Shown: positions 11,332 through 21,929 of the stretch, one piece after another
Position numbering within the stretch: position 1 is the first letter of the stretch
Layout: each line of letters starts with the position of its first letter
Notes under the pieces: model-generated
The model's database searches: none
Told to the model about the DNA's origin: nothing
What the model saw: the letters and a program-made list of their open reading frames with translations, nothing else
Made by a program: the position numbers and the translations under genes
Assembly (NCBI RefSeq): GCF_963678635.1
Contig: NC_087070.1
Coordinates: 48,653,467 to 48,717,466 of the forward strand
DNA length: 64,000 bases
Direction of reading: 5' to 3'
Origin: Symsagittifera roscoffensis
Taxonomy: Eukaryota > Xenacoelomorpha > Acoela > Convolutidae

Positions 11332-12848
11332 AAAAATAATTTTATACAACAAAACATTACTAGGGTTATAAACTTGTTGAACGAGAGAATGTTCATTTAA
11401 TTAACACCTTTCTTGTAACATTATTCGTCAAAAAACCTTGATAGATCTGTTCAAGCTCAAATTATGATATATCTCCACGAATCATCATTCAGAGACAGAG
11501 TTGCTGAAGGTCAAAAAACTCTTTGGTGGTATGAAAAGATGCTTTTTCAATTGATTTTTATTTCATTGAGTAATTGGCAGACAAAAAATTCTATCGATTA
11601 TTAGAAACGAGAATGGCAAAAAACGGAAATATCAGTCTTCGTTTGGAAAAAATAAGTTAAGAAGAGATTTAAAAAATGTGCTGTTCAACATGAAAATTTC
11701 TTTGAAGTTATACAAGTTTGATGCGCTTCTTTTAAAAACTCATCCAAATATTATAAAAAACAAACTCGCTCTTCGTTTTCGACTATTTTTTTTAATGTTG
11801 TTTTGGCATCTGCTGGCTGAATGTATGCTGATTAAAAATCAAAAGATGACTCATGAGCCAAATAAGGTGGCTACACAAATGTACCCCATAAATTGTTACA
11901 CTAGAGAACAAAAACAAAATTGAATTGAAGATGTTACTCTCTGATACGCCCATTCAAGGGACCCTCAAAAAAAATTACATCGACAGGTAGCAGATAACAT
12001 TAAACATTTCCCAGTTATTTTAAGATCTTAAAAGTCCACTTATCACCATATTTTTTGTGATAAGTTTTTTGGTTAGGTGGAAAAAGTTTGAATAAGATGA
12101 AAAACGTATTTGATAAAGCAGTACGAATCATTTTCATTATAAAAGTGAATGGTTTAGTGTCATGTCAGTCCTCGATTCTGAAGTGTATACCAGTTCAAGC
12201 AGTTTAGAAAACTCAGCACTGAAACAAAATCTAGAAAATTTTATTCCGGAAACCTTTGATAATAACTTGTAATCGTGTTGATGATTTTATAAAATATAGC
12301 AAAGTTAGTCTTCTCATCAGATTTCATTAGCATAATTGTTCTGTTTAACTTAATAGTAAGATTCAGAGACGTTAAATCGAAAAAATTAACCTGAAAACTT
12401 AAGTGGCAACAGAATAGTTCAGTCAGAAAAAAAATCGATGAAAGCTGTTACACAGCTACACTTCAAATACCAGACGCCATCCCTAAATTTTCTAGAAAAC
12501 GATCAGGTGTCGTTTTAAGCCCAGGTTTGCCATCGGTATCTAAAGCAAACAACAGCCAAAACAGACAATAGAATCTAGTTTAGAGAAGAGAATAGTAGAA
12601 ATGCATCTCAAAAACTCTTGAAAATTGGGAATTTTATTATCAGTTACTGTCAAACTTTTTACAATTAACGATTGCAGGAGATTAAAAAATATATCCTAAA
12701 TAAGATCATGGAAGAAAAAAGATGGAAGTGACAAAATGTGGTTTGGAGAACGTTCCAGAAGCAGAATTTCTCGAAGGATACAATCGGCAGGGCAAAGTGC
12801 AGATTATGAGAAGCCGGAAGAATATAGCACTGGCAACAATGCAATGAC
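11332..12848. other. No supported gene
   Basis: AT-rich. One short stop-bounded open frame near 12388-12570 (+) has a balanced composition unlike its surroundings, and the overlapping minus-strand ORF 12665-12850 has no family signal. I would not call either a gene without transcript support. Confidence 0.35.
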
Positions 12849-13030
12849 AAATTTTGTAAACTAAATCTATTGCATTGAAAATTTTTTCAATTTAGCATAT
12901 TGAAAAATTGGATATCTTAATTGCTCATACGCTGCCTGGGAATTTTGGAAACTAAATCTATTGCATTGAAAAATTTTTCAATTAAGCTAATCGAAAAATT
13001 GTATATCTTAATTGCTCATAGGCTGCCTGA
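12849..13030. repeat. Tandem duplication, 2 x 91 bp
   Basis: Two adjacent copies with a 91-bp period. Both contain AACTAAATCTATTGCATTGA and end with TTAATTGCTCATA(C/G)GCTGCCTG. A few substitutions separate them. Confidence 0.75.
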
Positions 13031-14437
13031 GAAGAACTCAAATGCTCGAACACGGATTGTGCGTACTTGTATTCGGGTACCCAAAATTGGAATTTCTTAC
13101 TCTTAGAAAAAAATGAAACGGTAATGGATCTCAATTGATGAGCTCAGTTGAAATTTTGAATATCTCACTGCTTCCAACTGAAATTTTCGACCTTAGTCTT
13201 TTTTTCGATTTCAAAGACGACCTTTAAATGCATTTTGTGAAGGACATAACATAGCAAGAATGAAGCTGTAACACTCAAAGAATCATATCGAAAGCGACAA
13301 ATCAAAGCAATAGAAACCAATAACAAAACCATTTCATTGTAAGGACCCTATTTCTTTGTCAAAAGCTGCTAAAAAGTTCCATTTTAATGAATGATCGTTA
13401 AGTTAACACCATGATAATTTGAATGCTTTTTAAAAACTTTTGAAGCAGCGCCTAATATTATTTACATAACCGAAACTTGTTAATATGAATTTGGCGAAAA
13501 ACGCAGTTATAACCTATAATGAAGTGATGATTTCGTTAGAAAGCCAAGAAAATGTGATGAAGAAAGGGTGATGATACAATTTAAGAAGTAGATCTTAAGT
13601 CCGAGGGCTCTCATTGGAGCATGGGGAAAGCTTAACAGTTTATCTTAAGGTTTATCAAGATTTCTTCTCAAAATTGTTGTTGTGCAATCCCAAAACCCCA
13701 ATAACTTGTGCTTTAAAGAACGGGTCGATATTTTTCGTGACACACTAATTCAAAAAAAAACGAAGTCAAACTAAGCTTTAGGTTAGGGAATGATAACCTA
13801 AGAACAACTCCTCTTCAAAGTATTTTGAATATATAGTTGTCAACAGTTTCAATCTGGTTGTTAAACTACTAACTCAATTAATAATTACATGTGATATTTT
13901 TTGGACCTTATGAGCGTGAAATATTGATAATTTAAAAAGTGCACATACGCTTGAAAATCAAACCACATACCTTGGAAATTAGTGCCACAACCTGACAAAT
14001 GCAAACCTCATAGTCTTATCGTGATACAATTTTTTCTTGAATCTAAAACTTATTTCGAAATTTGCAATTTCAGCCTACTGCATGAATTGCAGAAAACTGA
14101 ATCCTGTGTTATTTCAGACTCAATCAGTGACTCGTTGATAAACTTTCAATCGAGACACGATTTTATTTTGGATAAATATGCGTATTTGATAATATCGAAA
14201 ATCAAGATTTGTTGACTGCCCCCTGGTTGTCCAATCATTTGAAAAACGTAATATCATATCGTAACAGACAATTTTTAGTCAAAAAGCAAAAATAATTGTG
14301 CAGCTTAAAAAGTTTAAAAATGCAAAAAAAATACGATAATTTGAAAAATGCATATGGGACTCAAGAAAAAGGTACAAATAATTAGATGATTTAAAGAGTA
14401 TAATAAAGCAAAAGGTTTTCTAGTACATTTGTTGCAG
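13031..14437. other. No supported gene; possibly intron
   Basis: AT-rich, no recognised family. It immediately precedes a candidate terminal exon and ends in a pyrimidine-containing stretch plus CAG. Confidence 0.35.
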
Positions 14438-14684
14438 CAAATGGCAATGGCAACATGTTAGCGAAGCACTAATGGAAGCATTTAGATGCAAAAAACAAGC
14501 AGAAGCAGCAAACGTAAACGAACAAGTTCAAGTTTCGTTTTTGAAACCGAATAGGGGTGCCAATGACTATACCAATAACGATCGATTAATCACTCCCAAA
14601 ATTTATGCAGAGCACGGACCTGATATCATTGAGGTGTTTAGTCAATGCCATAAATCCGCTGCTTTACCTTCGTTCAAAGTTTGA
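14438..14684 (+). CDS. Candidate terminal exon, unknown protein
   Basis: I do not recognise the protein. A pyrimidine-containing stretch and TTGCAG precede 14438. From there an open frame of about 81 codons runs to a stop at 14684, with charged, mixed composition (for example KKQAEAANVNEQVQV and YAEHGPDIIEVFSQC) quite unlike the translated spacer around it. An AATAAA polyadenylation signal lies 77 bases after the stop. Acceptor, coding-like composition, stop and poly(A) signal in order make a terminal exon plausible. No upstream exon of the same gene was identified. A chance ORF remains possible. Confidence 0.4.
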
Positions 14685-14760
14685 CTTTTTCTAAGGTTTT
14701 TCCATGTTTTTGATCTAAGTTTTCACTCTCTTTGAAGATCTCAAATTTCTTCTTTCATGG

Positions 14761-14766
14761 AATAAA
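14761..14766 (+). promoter_or_regulatory. Polyadenylation signal AATAAA
   Basis: Canonical hexamer 77 bases past the stop of the candidate terminal exon at 14438-14684. By itself weak in AT-rich DNA; its position gives it value. Confidence 0.35.
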
Positions 14767-16183
14767 CCGGCAGTGTTTTGTAACCCAAATATGTTCGATA
14801 GCCTTCTCATAACTGTTTCTGGTGCTTCATTCATTCAAAAAGTGTTTTGGCATATTTACCATAAACAATGAGAAATATGTTTTTCTTCTTCCTCTTCTTT
14901 CTCGTCTGTTTTCTTTTTGGAAATTATAAAAAACAATTTGAATTTATCCGGTTTTTTATTAGGAACTCATCAACTATTTATAATACAATTTTCAGAGAAC
15001 GCTGAATTGTTTCTCGATATGGTGTAATATAAAAAGTGTTGGTGATAGAAAAATCATGGAAAAAAGCTCCTGGATCTGTGCACTTGTTTTTTAAAATATG
15101 CTTTGCAAATGAATAAGCTTTTCAGACCTTAAAATTTTCGGAAAACTTTTTAAAGCTAACACTGATATCTTGTTTGCGGGTGGTGCGATCTCGATTTATA
15201 CAAAATGATGTTTGATCTCATGGTAATATATAGAATGATAAAACCTGATTTTTTGTTTGCTTTTTTTCTCTGTGTTTTCTTCTCGAAGTTAGCAAAACAT
15301 AACTGGAAAAAAATGTTCCTGAGGGCTCTAAAAATTTTATTGAGTTCATCTTCAAATACAGCAAATCCTAAACCTCACACATGAAAATCTAAAACGAAAT
15401 ATTCTGTTTTGAGACCTGGAAAAATGCTGCTCGAAACTGAAATAATGTGGCTAAGGATACTGTGATTATACAGCTGGAGATATAAATGCCCAGTATGACA
15501 ACCAAAAGATAACAATCATCCTAAGCAACCTAGAAAAATCTCCTTTCACAATAATAGATTAAGTTCAAAAGATTTCATTGAAAATAGCAAGCAGATGATT
15601 TATCTTTACAACGAGTATACTGCATTTTACGCCAAAGCATATTAATTTCTCCTCATAATCCCCAGAAATTCTTTTTTCAATTTTGACTTTTTTCTTTCTA
15701 CATCCGTATATGTCCGTTAACCCAATAAATTCAATATAAAAAACATGGCTCACTGATAGTACGAATCTTTAATAATACAATAAACGTATGCTCTGAGCGT
15801 CGAACTTATGAGTTTGAAAAGTTCATGTCATGATGATGATGATGGTTGTTGATCTCCTGTGGTTTGAACCTGTTTTGATTATTTTGATCTCCGGTCATGT
15901 TGACCTTCAGCTTCAAATCTTTTCACCTTTTCAAAAAGCAGATCACATGTGCTCAGCAAAAGAGACCTTTTTTCTAATTGTCAAAGTATCAGATGTTTTA
16001 AATTGGAGTTTTTCCGTGTTCCGAGGTATTATGTTATTTAATAAGTTTCTATCGCTAGACAACGAATTTTTTCCCAAAGCAACAAACAAAATTGTGTGCA
16101 GTTTTAAAAATCGGTCACATTTTTATTTGACAGTTCTAAGGCACTAAGGCCGCAGTTAAGAGGAATTCGTTTTTGAATGTATC
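14767..16183. other. Gene-free spacer
   Basis: No family signal. The ORF at 15830-16147 opens with a run of ATG codons from a GATGAT microsatellite and is not convincing as a gene. Confidence 0.45.
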
Positions 16184-16191
16184 AATACAGA

Positions 16192-16626
16192 CAGGGGCGG
16201 ATCTAGGATTTTCTCGAGGGGGGGCGGATTTTCAAAAAATTGTCCAAAATTTTGACGACCTTTTTTTTTTTTTTAGGTCGACCAAATTGATTTTTCGAGC
16301 TCTCCCAAAGCTTTGTTTTGCCCCTATTTTGGCAAAATTTTCTGCGCAGCAGGCAAATTTTTGAAAAAACAGTCAAAAAAGCCGTTTTTTGGCACTTTTT
16401 GAAAAATTTTGACAAAAAAATCGCGTTTTTTTTGGCGCGCGCTCCCCCTCAAAGTTAGTATATATTGGCGCCGTAGGCGCCTTTAGAAAAATTTTAGGGT
16501 CATTCGGCCAAAAATGAATTTCTGAAAAAGTATCAAAGGGGGGACCCTCCCTTTGGGTCGGCAGGGGGTCGAATCCCTGAGAAGGGGGCGTCCGCCCCCC
16601 CGCCCCCCCCCCTAAATCCGCCCCTG
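16192..16626. mobile_element. hAT-like MITE family B, copy 1
   Basis: 435 bp with inverted ends CAGGGGCGGATCTAGG and (reverse complement of right end) CAGGGGCGGATTTAGG. It is flanked by the perfect 8-bp target duplication AATACAGA (16184-16191 and 16627-16634). The interior includes GGCGCGCGCTCCCCC and TTGGCGCCGTAGGCGCC. No transposase. Eight-bp duplications and CAGGGG ends are typical of hAT elements. Confidence 0.85.
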
Positions 16627-16634
16627 AATACAGA

Positions 16635-17304
16635 CAATATAATCGAGAACAAAAATTGCCAGATGACTTGATTATAACCTACAAATTTTGGTGCGTACAA
16701 ATTTTGGTAATTTCCCACCCCAACAGCTAATTTTTAATAGTGGGTTTGTGTTCACAATGTCCGATTGCTTGCGGACAAATTAAATCATGACAAATATATT
16801 TGGTCTACATATTTAACCTTGTAAAACCCCTCGTTGCACCAGAAAATTGACTTCTACATGAGGGGAGTGGAAAGGGGGTTTTGGAAAATGAGCTGCCAGT
16901 CTAGAAGCGAGACTGAAAAAGAACTTGTTTACTTCAGTTTTTATCAGTTATTTTCACTTTATTTAACTTATTTTACTTTTTCAGTTTTTTTGGTATGTTT
17001 CACAAAACTAGAAGACTGTCATATGACACTAAACCATGGTAGTTTTGTATGGCCGAGTCGCCCGTGTTTGCTTTGCGTGAAAAATTTCTCACAGGTTATT
17101 TGAAACTGCTTCTTGAAAAAAAAAATCTAAAACCTGCGTTGTGGTATCATATTCAATATTTCAAAATGGGCAAGGAAAAATTTGATTAAATAGTTTTTTT
17201 TATTGTTTAGAGTGAGCCTTAAAAAAACCTGTTCCATTGACGCAACCGTCTCTGTAATTTTGACATACTGTGAAAAGGAGATTACCAGATTTTGTTTGTT
17301 TCAG
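16635..17304. other. No supported gene
   Basis: AT-rich spacer ending in a pyrimidine tract and CAG before the candidate exon at 17305. Confidence 0.4.
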
Positions 17305-17534
17305 CCAGTCACCATATCTGCAAGCATACACAGGCAGCTGAAATCGCAGAACAAAATAACTGCAGTTTTTTCCATTATTCACGCTCATACAACTGTCTAG
17401 CTCCAGGAAATTACAACCGAGTGTTTGAAATCCAAACTTCGAATAACAGTCTCGCTACGATGGCTCGAAAACACTGCCCAGCTGTGGCCCAAAGATATAA
17501 ACACTTCAATGTCACCTGTGCAGTGCAAAAATAA
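17305..17534 (+). CDS. Candidate terminal exon with PAN/apple-like cysteine spacing
   Basis: Preceded by TTTGTTTGTTTCAG, an excellent acceptor. It is open for 76 codons to a stop, with mixed composition. Four cysteines and the core NNCSFFHYSRSYNCLAPGNY resemble the C..F.Y....C.L pattern of PAN/apple domains, which occur in secreted and surface adhesion proteins. The match is by pattern only and covers part of a domain. An N-glycosylation sequon (NVT) lies near the end. It may be the last exon of a secreted protein gene or a chance ORF. Confidence 0.35.
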
Positions 17535-18040
17535 ACAAAGTTAAAAAAAACAAAGAGGAACACTTAACAAAGTAGAAAAAAATAGTTGCCGTTAAAAATG
17601 AAAAATGAATTCTTATTCCTGAAATTACCCATCAGATTTTGGCTTTCATATCAAAGTCATTTTGTGAGACACTTTTTTTATTAGAAACGAACATTGAGTA
17701 GTTTGATGAACTGCCCAAACCAATTGTATTCGTCTTTTACAGAATTTGGCATCAAAGAGTGAAAACAGTCAGCCAGAATTTTTCAACCAAATTTTTACGA
17801 AGTAAATTATCAAAATCAAAAGTATTGTGAGAAATCCATCATCTTGAATTAGTCAACCTACAGAGAAATAGAAACAATAAGTTTTACGGTTCCAAATCCT
17901 CTATTCTAAGATGATAGATTGAAAGCTTCATCGAATAATCTTTTGTAATTTTCTATTGAATCGTCTCCAGAATGTTTTAGAACATTTTTTCTTAGTCCTC
18001 TATTTAATTAACTTCAATTTAATTAATTTTTGTGTCACAG

Positions 18041-18151
18041 CAACAGTATGTTTTACAAACAGAACAATGCACTTGAATTTCTCTTTCAACGCACCTGAAA
18101 CCTGCAAGCTCAAAACATTGTTATATATAGTGACGCAGCAACACATTCGAG
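18041..18151 (+). CDS. Candidate internal exon, unknown
   Basis: A 111-bp open stretch flanked by TTTTTGTGTCACAG and a GAG|GTAAGA donor, with symmetric phase 1-1 ends. It encodes about 36 residues with two cysteines and two N-glycosylation sequons (NRT and NFS). I do not recognise it. Both splice signals are good and the composition differs from the spacer, but the piece is short. It lies downstream of the stop of the candidate exon at 17305, so the two do not belong to one simple transcript. Confidence 0.3.
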
Positions 18152-18655
18152 GTAAGACTTGATTGTTGCATCTGCCTCGAAAGATCTAAACTAGAATTTA
18201 TTATTGGATATTATTCTGATATTTTATCTCTATTAAGTATTGAATACTAACCAATCATACTCCATCAAACTAACAACCCACTTATTTGTAAGTGCTGAAA
18301 CTACTTGTAGTTTCAGCACCAGAGCAATTTGAATTAAAGTTAGAATACAGTTGTTCTCATTCTGGAAACTAACTCTAGGCTTAGAGTTGACTTGGTGGCC
18401 AACCAACTTTTCAATTGCACTTAAGATAATTCAGCCAATCAGAATCGCTTGCTTTTTCGTATCAACATGGTACATTCGAACTTCGCTTCAATTATTTTTC
18501 TCTCCATACTTCAGCTCTTTTCATCCATATGCTTTCACGGTGTATCCAATAATCTTGGTTGATTGATAACCTATTCCTTATTTCGAGGATGGTACGAGTG
18601 GCTACACTTTACAGCAGTTATACATAAACAACGCTACCTTGAAATATTTTAATGA

Positions 18656-19265
18656 AAAATTAGCAAGTCCTACAAAGTCGATTTTCGTTGACACCAGTTA
18701 ATTTTACCTTCAATTGTTTTCAATCTACGAAGTGACGAACATTTTTTGCATGCCAACAACAACTGTCTGCTCACGTTGATTAATTGAGAGAACAATAAGA
18801 CAAAATTAGAAGCTAAAGAAACTGCTCGTATCAAAGCAAAAGTTTGATTGTTTTGACTGCTTGATGTCAATCTTCCATTTCGTGATGCAGAAAAATTTTT
18901 GATGCCAAAGAATTCAGGTCGACAATAGTGGAAAGTTGCTTTTTTCTATAGCAGTATAGGTAAGCTAGTATGGCAAGTGAATGTGCGTAAGTTTTCTAAT
19001 AAAAAGATAATAACGTCAAATTAGCCAATACTATAAAGTCGATCTTGTTGCCATCTCTTATTTTTTACCTCAAATTACTCTCATACTACGATCTGATGAG
19101 CATTTTTGGTATGCTAGTAGTAACTGTATGCTCGCATTTCTTAATCGAGACAACAACAAGAGATAATTTTTGAGCAAAAGAAAATGCGCATTTCACAGCA
19201 AACCATGAGTGTTTTGACCGCATAATGGCAATCTTTAATTTTCAATACAAAAACCGAATATTTTT
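18656..19265. repeat. Diverged direct repeat, two units of about 250 bp
   Basis: 18656-18910 and 19016-19265 align in the same orientation, offset about 360. Shared order: AAATTAGC(A/C)A..., TAAAGTCGAT, GATGAGCATTTTTGGTATGC against GTGACGAACATTTTTTGCATGC, then TGTTTTGACTGCTTGATGTCAATC against its counterpart. Divergence is high, so this is an old duplication. Confidence 0.6.
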
Positions 19266-19731
19266 CATTAGGAGGCTAAACTGTGTATTTTGTGAGTTTT
19301 AAACGCATTCTGCAATAAGACTGCTCTTTTTGGTCATTCTTTGATCTTGTGATTCTGGTTTCCAGTGACCTACTTACACCAAATTGTGCACCTATCAAAT
19401 GCACAATTTGAATTCGCAATGTTTTTAACAAAGATTTTGAACTCAGCGAGCCTCCCACGAGTAAAAATCAGTACAAAGTGTTGTTAATGGGGTCTTCTTG
19501 GAAAAAATTCAAAAAACTTTTTAATGTAGAAAATCTCCAATATCACGAACAGTAAAAAAAATGAAGAACGTCAATTTCGCTTAACTAATGAACATAAAAG
19601 AAATCCAAATCATTGGCGCCGAATGAAAAGGCCGAACCATTGGCGCCAATACCTCGATTTTAGGACAAAAGGGAGAGTCAAAACGCAATTTTTCCCGTAA
19701 CGCCTTTGTTTTTGCTAACTTCAGTTGATTG

Positions 19732-20017
19732 GTAACTTCCCAAATGGCATAATTTCCAAATGGCATAAAAAAAACTTTTCCCAAATGGCATAAAACTCAT
19801 GTCTTAATTTGCTTTTTGCTTTTGATATTAAGTTCTGCAATCTATTGAAGATAAAAAGTCAACCAACATTTGAATTGACAGTTTGACTAATTTTCCCACA
19901 TGGTTCACGAAAAAGTTTTTCTCGATTTTTCTTATGCAACTGTTGCATGAAATTTATGCCATCTGGGAATTGTTCTTTTTTGTGCCATTTGAGAATTATG
20001 CCATTTGAGACGTAATC
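19732..20017. mobile_element. MITE with 9-bp target duplication
   Basis: A 286-bp segment flanked by perfect CAGTTGATT repeats (19723-19731 and 20018-20026). The terminal inverted repeats run about 65 bp. Each side carries three spaced copies of a CAAATGGCATAA-type motif; the left end is GGTAACTTCCCAAATGGCAT and the reverse complement of the right end is GATTACGTCTCAAATGGCAT. A nine-bp duplication would fit Mutator-like elements, or hAT if one base is coincidental. Confidence 0.75.
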
Positions 20018-20090
20018 CAGTTGATTATTTAAAAAAAAAACAGGAATTAGAAGCTTGGCTTAATATGAATTCAAAAACGTCAATTTATTT

Positions 20091-20167
20091 CGCACAGTTG
20101 GTGTAGTGGTATTGTCGATGTCAGAGGCGACAAAAGTCTAGATTTCGAATCTGGTCAAGACTTTTTT
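20091..20167 (+). ncRNA. tRNA-like Pol III unit (tRNA pseudogene or SINE head)
   Basis: A perfect A-box pattern TGGTGTAGTGG at 20099-20109 is followed 31 bases later by a B-box-like GATTTCGAATC at 20141-20151, inside a 5-bp T-stem. A TTTTTT terminator sits at 20162-20167. The acceptor stem does not pair, so it is not an intact tRNA gene. The LTR element begins 20 bp after the T run. Confidence 0.5.
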
Positions 20168-20187
20168 GCTGTAGGCTGGACAGTTCC

Positions 20188-21109
20188 TGTAACATTCGCC
20201 CGGAAGATACATATCGACGGATAACAAAACTAAGTCTTAAGACGACTGGCCAGCGTCTAAACAGAGCTTTGCATGTTTTTCACCGTCTCTACCAAGCCAG
20301 TACTTTTCGGTGGTCTTTCTTACATCGGGTCGACAAAAACGTTACTGTTCTCCGGCTTCGACCAGAACGCTCAAATTAACTGAATTACATGCAAAAATAG
20401 TGAGCTCATGGCTGGGTCTCAGTATCCCCAGACCACGAGGTCACTCCTAAAAACAGGGCTACTACTTATCATATTACTATTGTTTTTGTTCAGTAGATAA
20501 AAATCATCATCTCCATCGAAGATGGATCAACCCTTCCCCCTCTACTTCTAGCTCCTCATTCTTGTCAAAACGAATTAAGATCTTAATTAAATTCAAGTCA
20601 GGACATGACGGATGCTAAAATTCAATATAAGTTCATAAAAGTCCACGTCCCGAGACCCTTCCGGATTCTTGAATCCGGTGAATCAAGCTTCTTAATATCC
20701 AGTTCACAATAACTCGGGAGGCTGGGTTTTACCCTTCACCGTTGCTCGCAACGGCCTTGCAACTATTGTAACAGCACAATAGTTGCAACTCGGAACGTCC
20801 TCTGCTGTTCGATAGTTCGTTGTTGTTTTTTTTTAGTCTCGATTTCGTACTGTTCGTAATCGCAGATAAAGTTGTTCTGTTTCTTTCTGCTATTTTAGCT
20901 AAAATGGCCGTCTCTGACGTTTCTCAGAAATATGACGTCATAATTCGAATTTTTAAAAATTAGAATTCCAGAATCTTCTAGCCTTCACCGTTTGGCTAAT
21001 CGTTCAAATAACGTCCTTATCCGTTCTAAATCGCCAATTCGGAAGGCTTGCTGCTAAAATACCGAATTCTGCAGAGACTGCATTTTGGCCATTCTGGTCG
21101 AATGTCACA
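20188..21109 (-). repeat. 3' LTR (922 bp)
   Basis: Read on the minus strand it starts TGTGACATTCG and ends CGAATGTTACA, so its ends are an 11-bp imperfect inverted repeat with TG...CA termini. By-eye comparison with 43780-44701 found no difference. It contains a CRE-type palindrome TGACGTCA (20933-20940), a 13-bp perfect hairpin (20757-20788) and one copy of the leader motif (20655-20667). Confidence 0.93.
20757..20788. repeat. LTR hairpin
   Basis: A perfect 13-bp inverted repeat, TTGCAACTATTGT, with a 6-nt loop, repeated at 44349-44380 in the other LTR. It could be a transcript structure or a binding site for a dimeric factor. Confidence 0.7.
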
Positions 21110-21929
21110 TACTCCCCGGACAGTCCGGTCAATGTCCTCATTGAATCGCGCAATGTTCTAAATGGTTACAGTGTCATCGAACAGAATTTACAAAATGCAC
21201 GAAATTACTTTTACCTACGTCACATCGACTCACTGCAGAATATAAATGGCATCATACTACATCACTATAGCCTTCAAATTCTTTCATTAATCTGCACATT
21301 GAGGATATGACTTAAGATAAAACATATTTTCTGACTTCCAGTGTCAATATCCCGATTGAAACTTTCTCTCCTAGATTTAAAAGGTGTTGGCTTGCAGGAC
21401 AGTCCTGCCAACCAACAAGCTAAAATTATCCTACTATGCTCCTTCCCTTCGGAAATCTTGCTTGTTTATTGTCCTGAATATTAAAACTAAGAAACTTTGT
21501 GGTTAGAAAGAACAATGCAACAACCTCCCTCCTCAAGAAGTTACTCAAGTTTTTCATGTCACCACAAAGTTATCAGTCTTCCTAAGTGATTAAAAACAAT
21601 CATGCAGGCTGGAATATTTAAATATACTCTTCCTTCAAGCCTTTCTAAATAAATAATAAGTGAGTGTCTCTAAAGCCACTTCAACTAAAACCAAAATGCA
21701 AATTTATAAATGCAACAATTTCCAAACTCAACTTAAATGTTTCAGTTTTCAATTACAACTTGGTTGCTTGGTTTCTCACTTGAGTTTTTCACACACATAA
21801 AACAATTCTGAGTTTTAACTTTTCTTCATCATCCCTTTGTTCTCTTCTTTTTTCGTCGTTTAGAAGTTCTAAAACTTCTAAATTCTTCTAATTTTCTTTC
21901 TTGTTGCCTCTTGTTTTCTCGACCATTCA
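21110..21929 (-). other. Element 3' untranslated region with polypurine tract
   Basis: Non-coding 820 bp between the stop of the 2981-aa ORF and the 3' LTR. On the minus strand the last bases before the LTR read TGTCCGGGGAGTA; the GGGGAG purine run is the likely plus-strand primer. The 11-bp TGTCCGGGGAG recurs twice in the pol linker. No other gene is seen. Confidence 0.6.

Noticed and set aside
12388-12570. Short plus-strand open frame ending in a stop near 12570
   Set aside because: Balanced composition but no family match and no convincing acceptor; too weak to list as an exon.
15830-16147. 105-codon plus-strand ORF
   Set aside because: Starts in a GATGAT microsatellite, and there is no homology signal or splice context.
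20091-20167. Functional tRNA gene
   Set aside because: A and B boxes are present but the acceptor stem does not pair and the anticodon arm is irregular.
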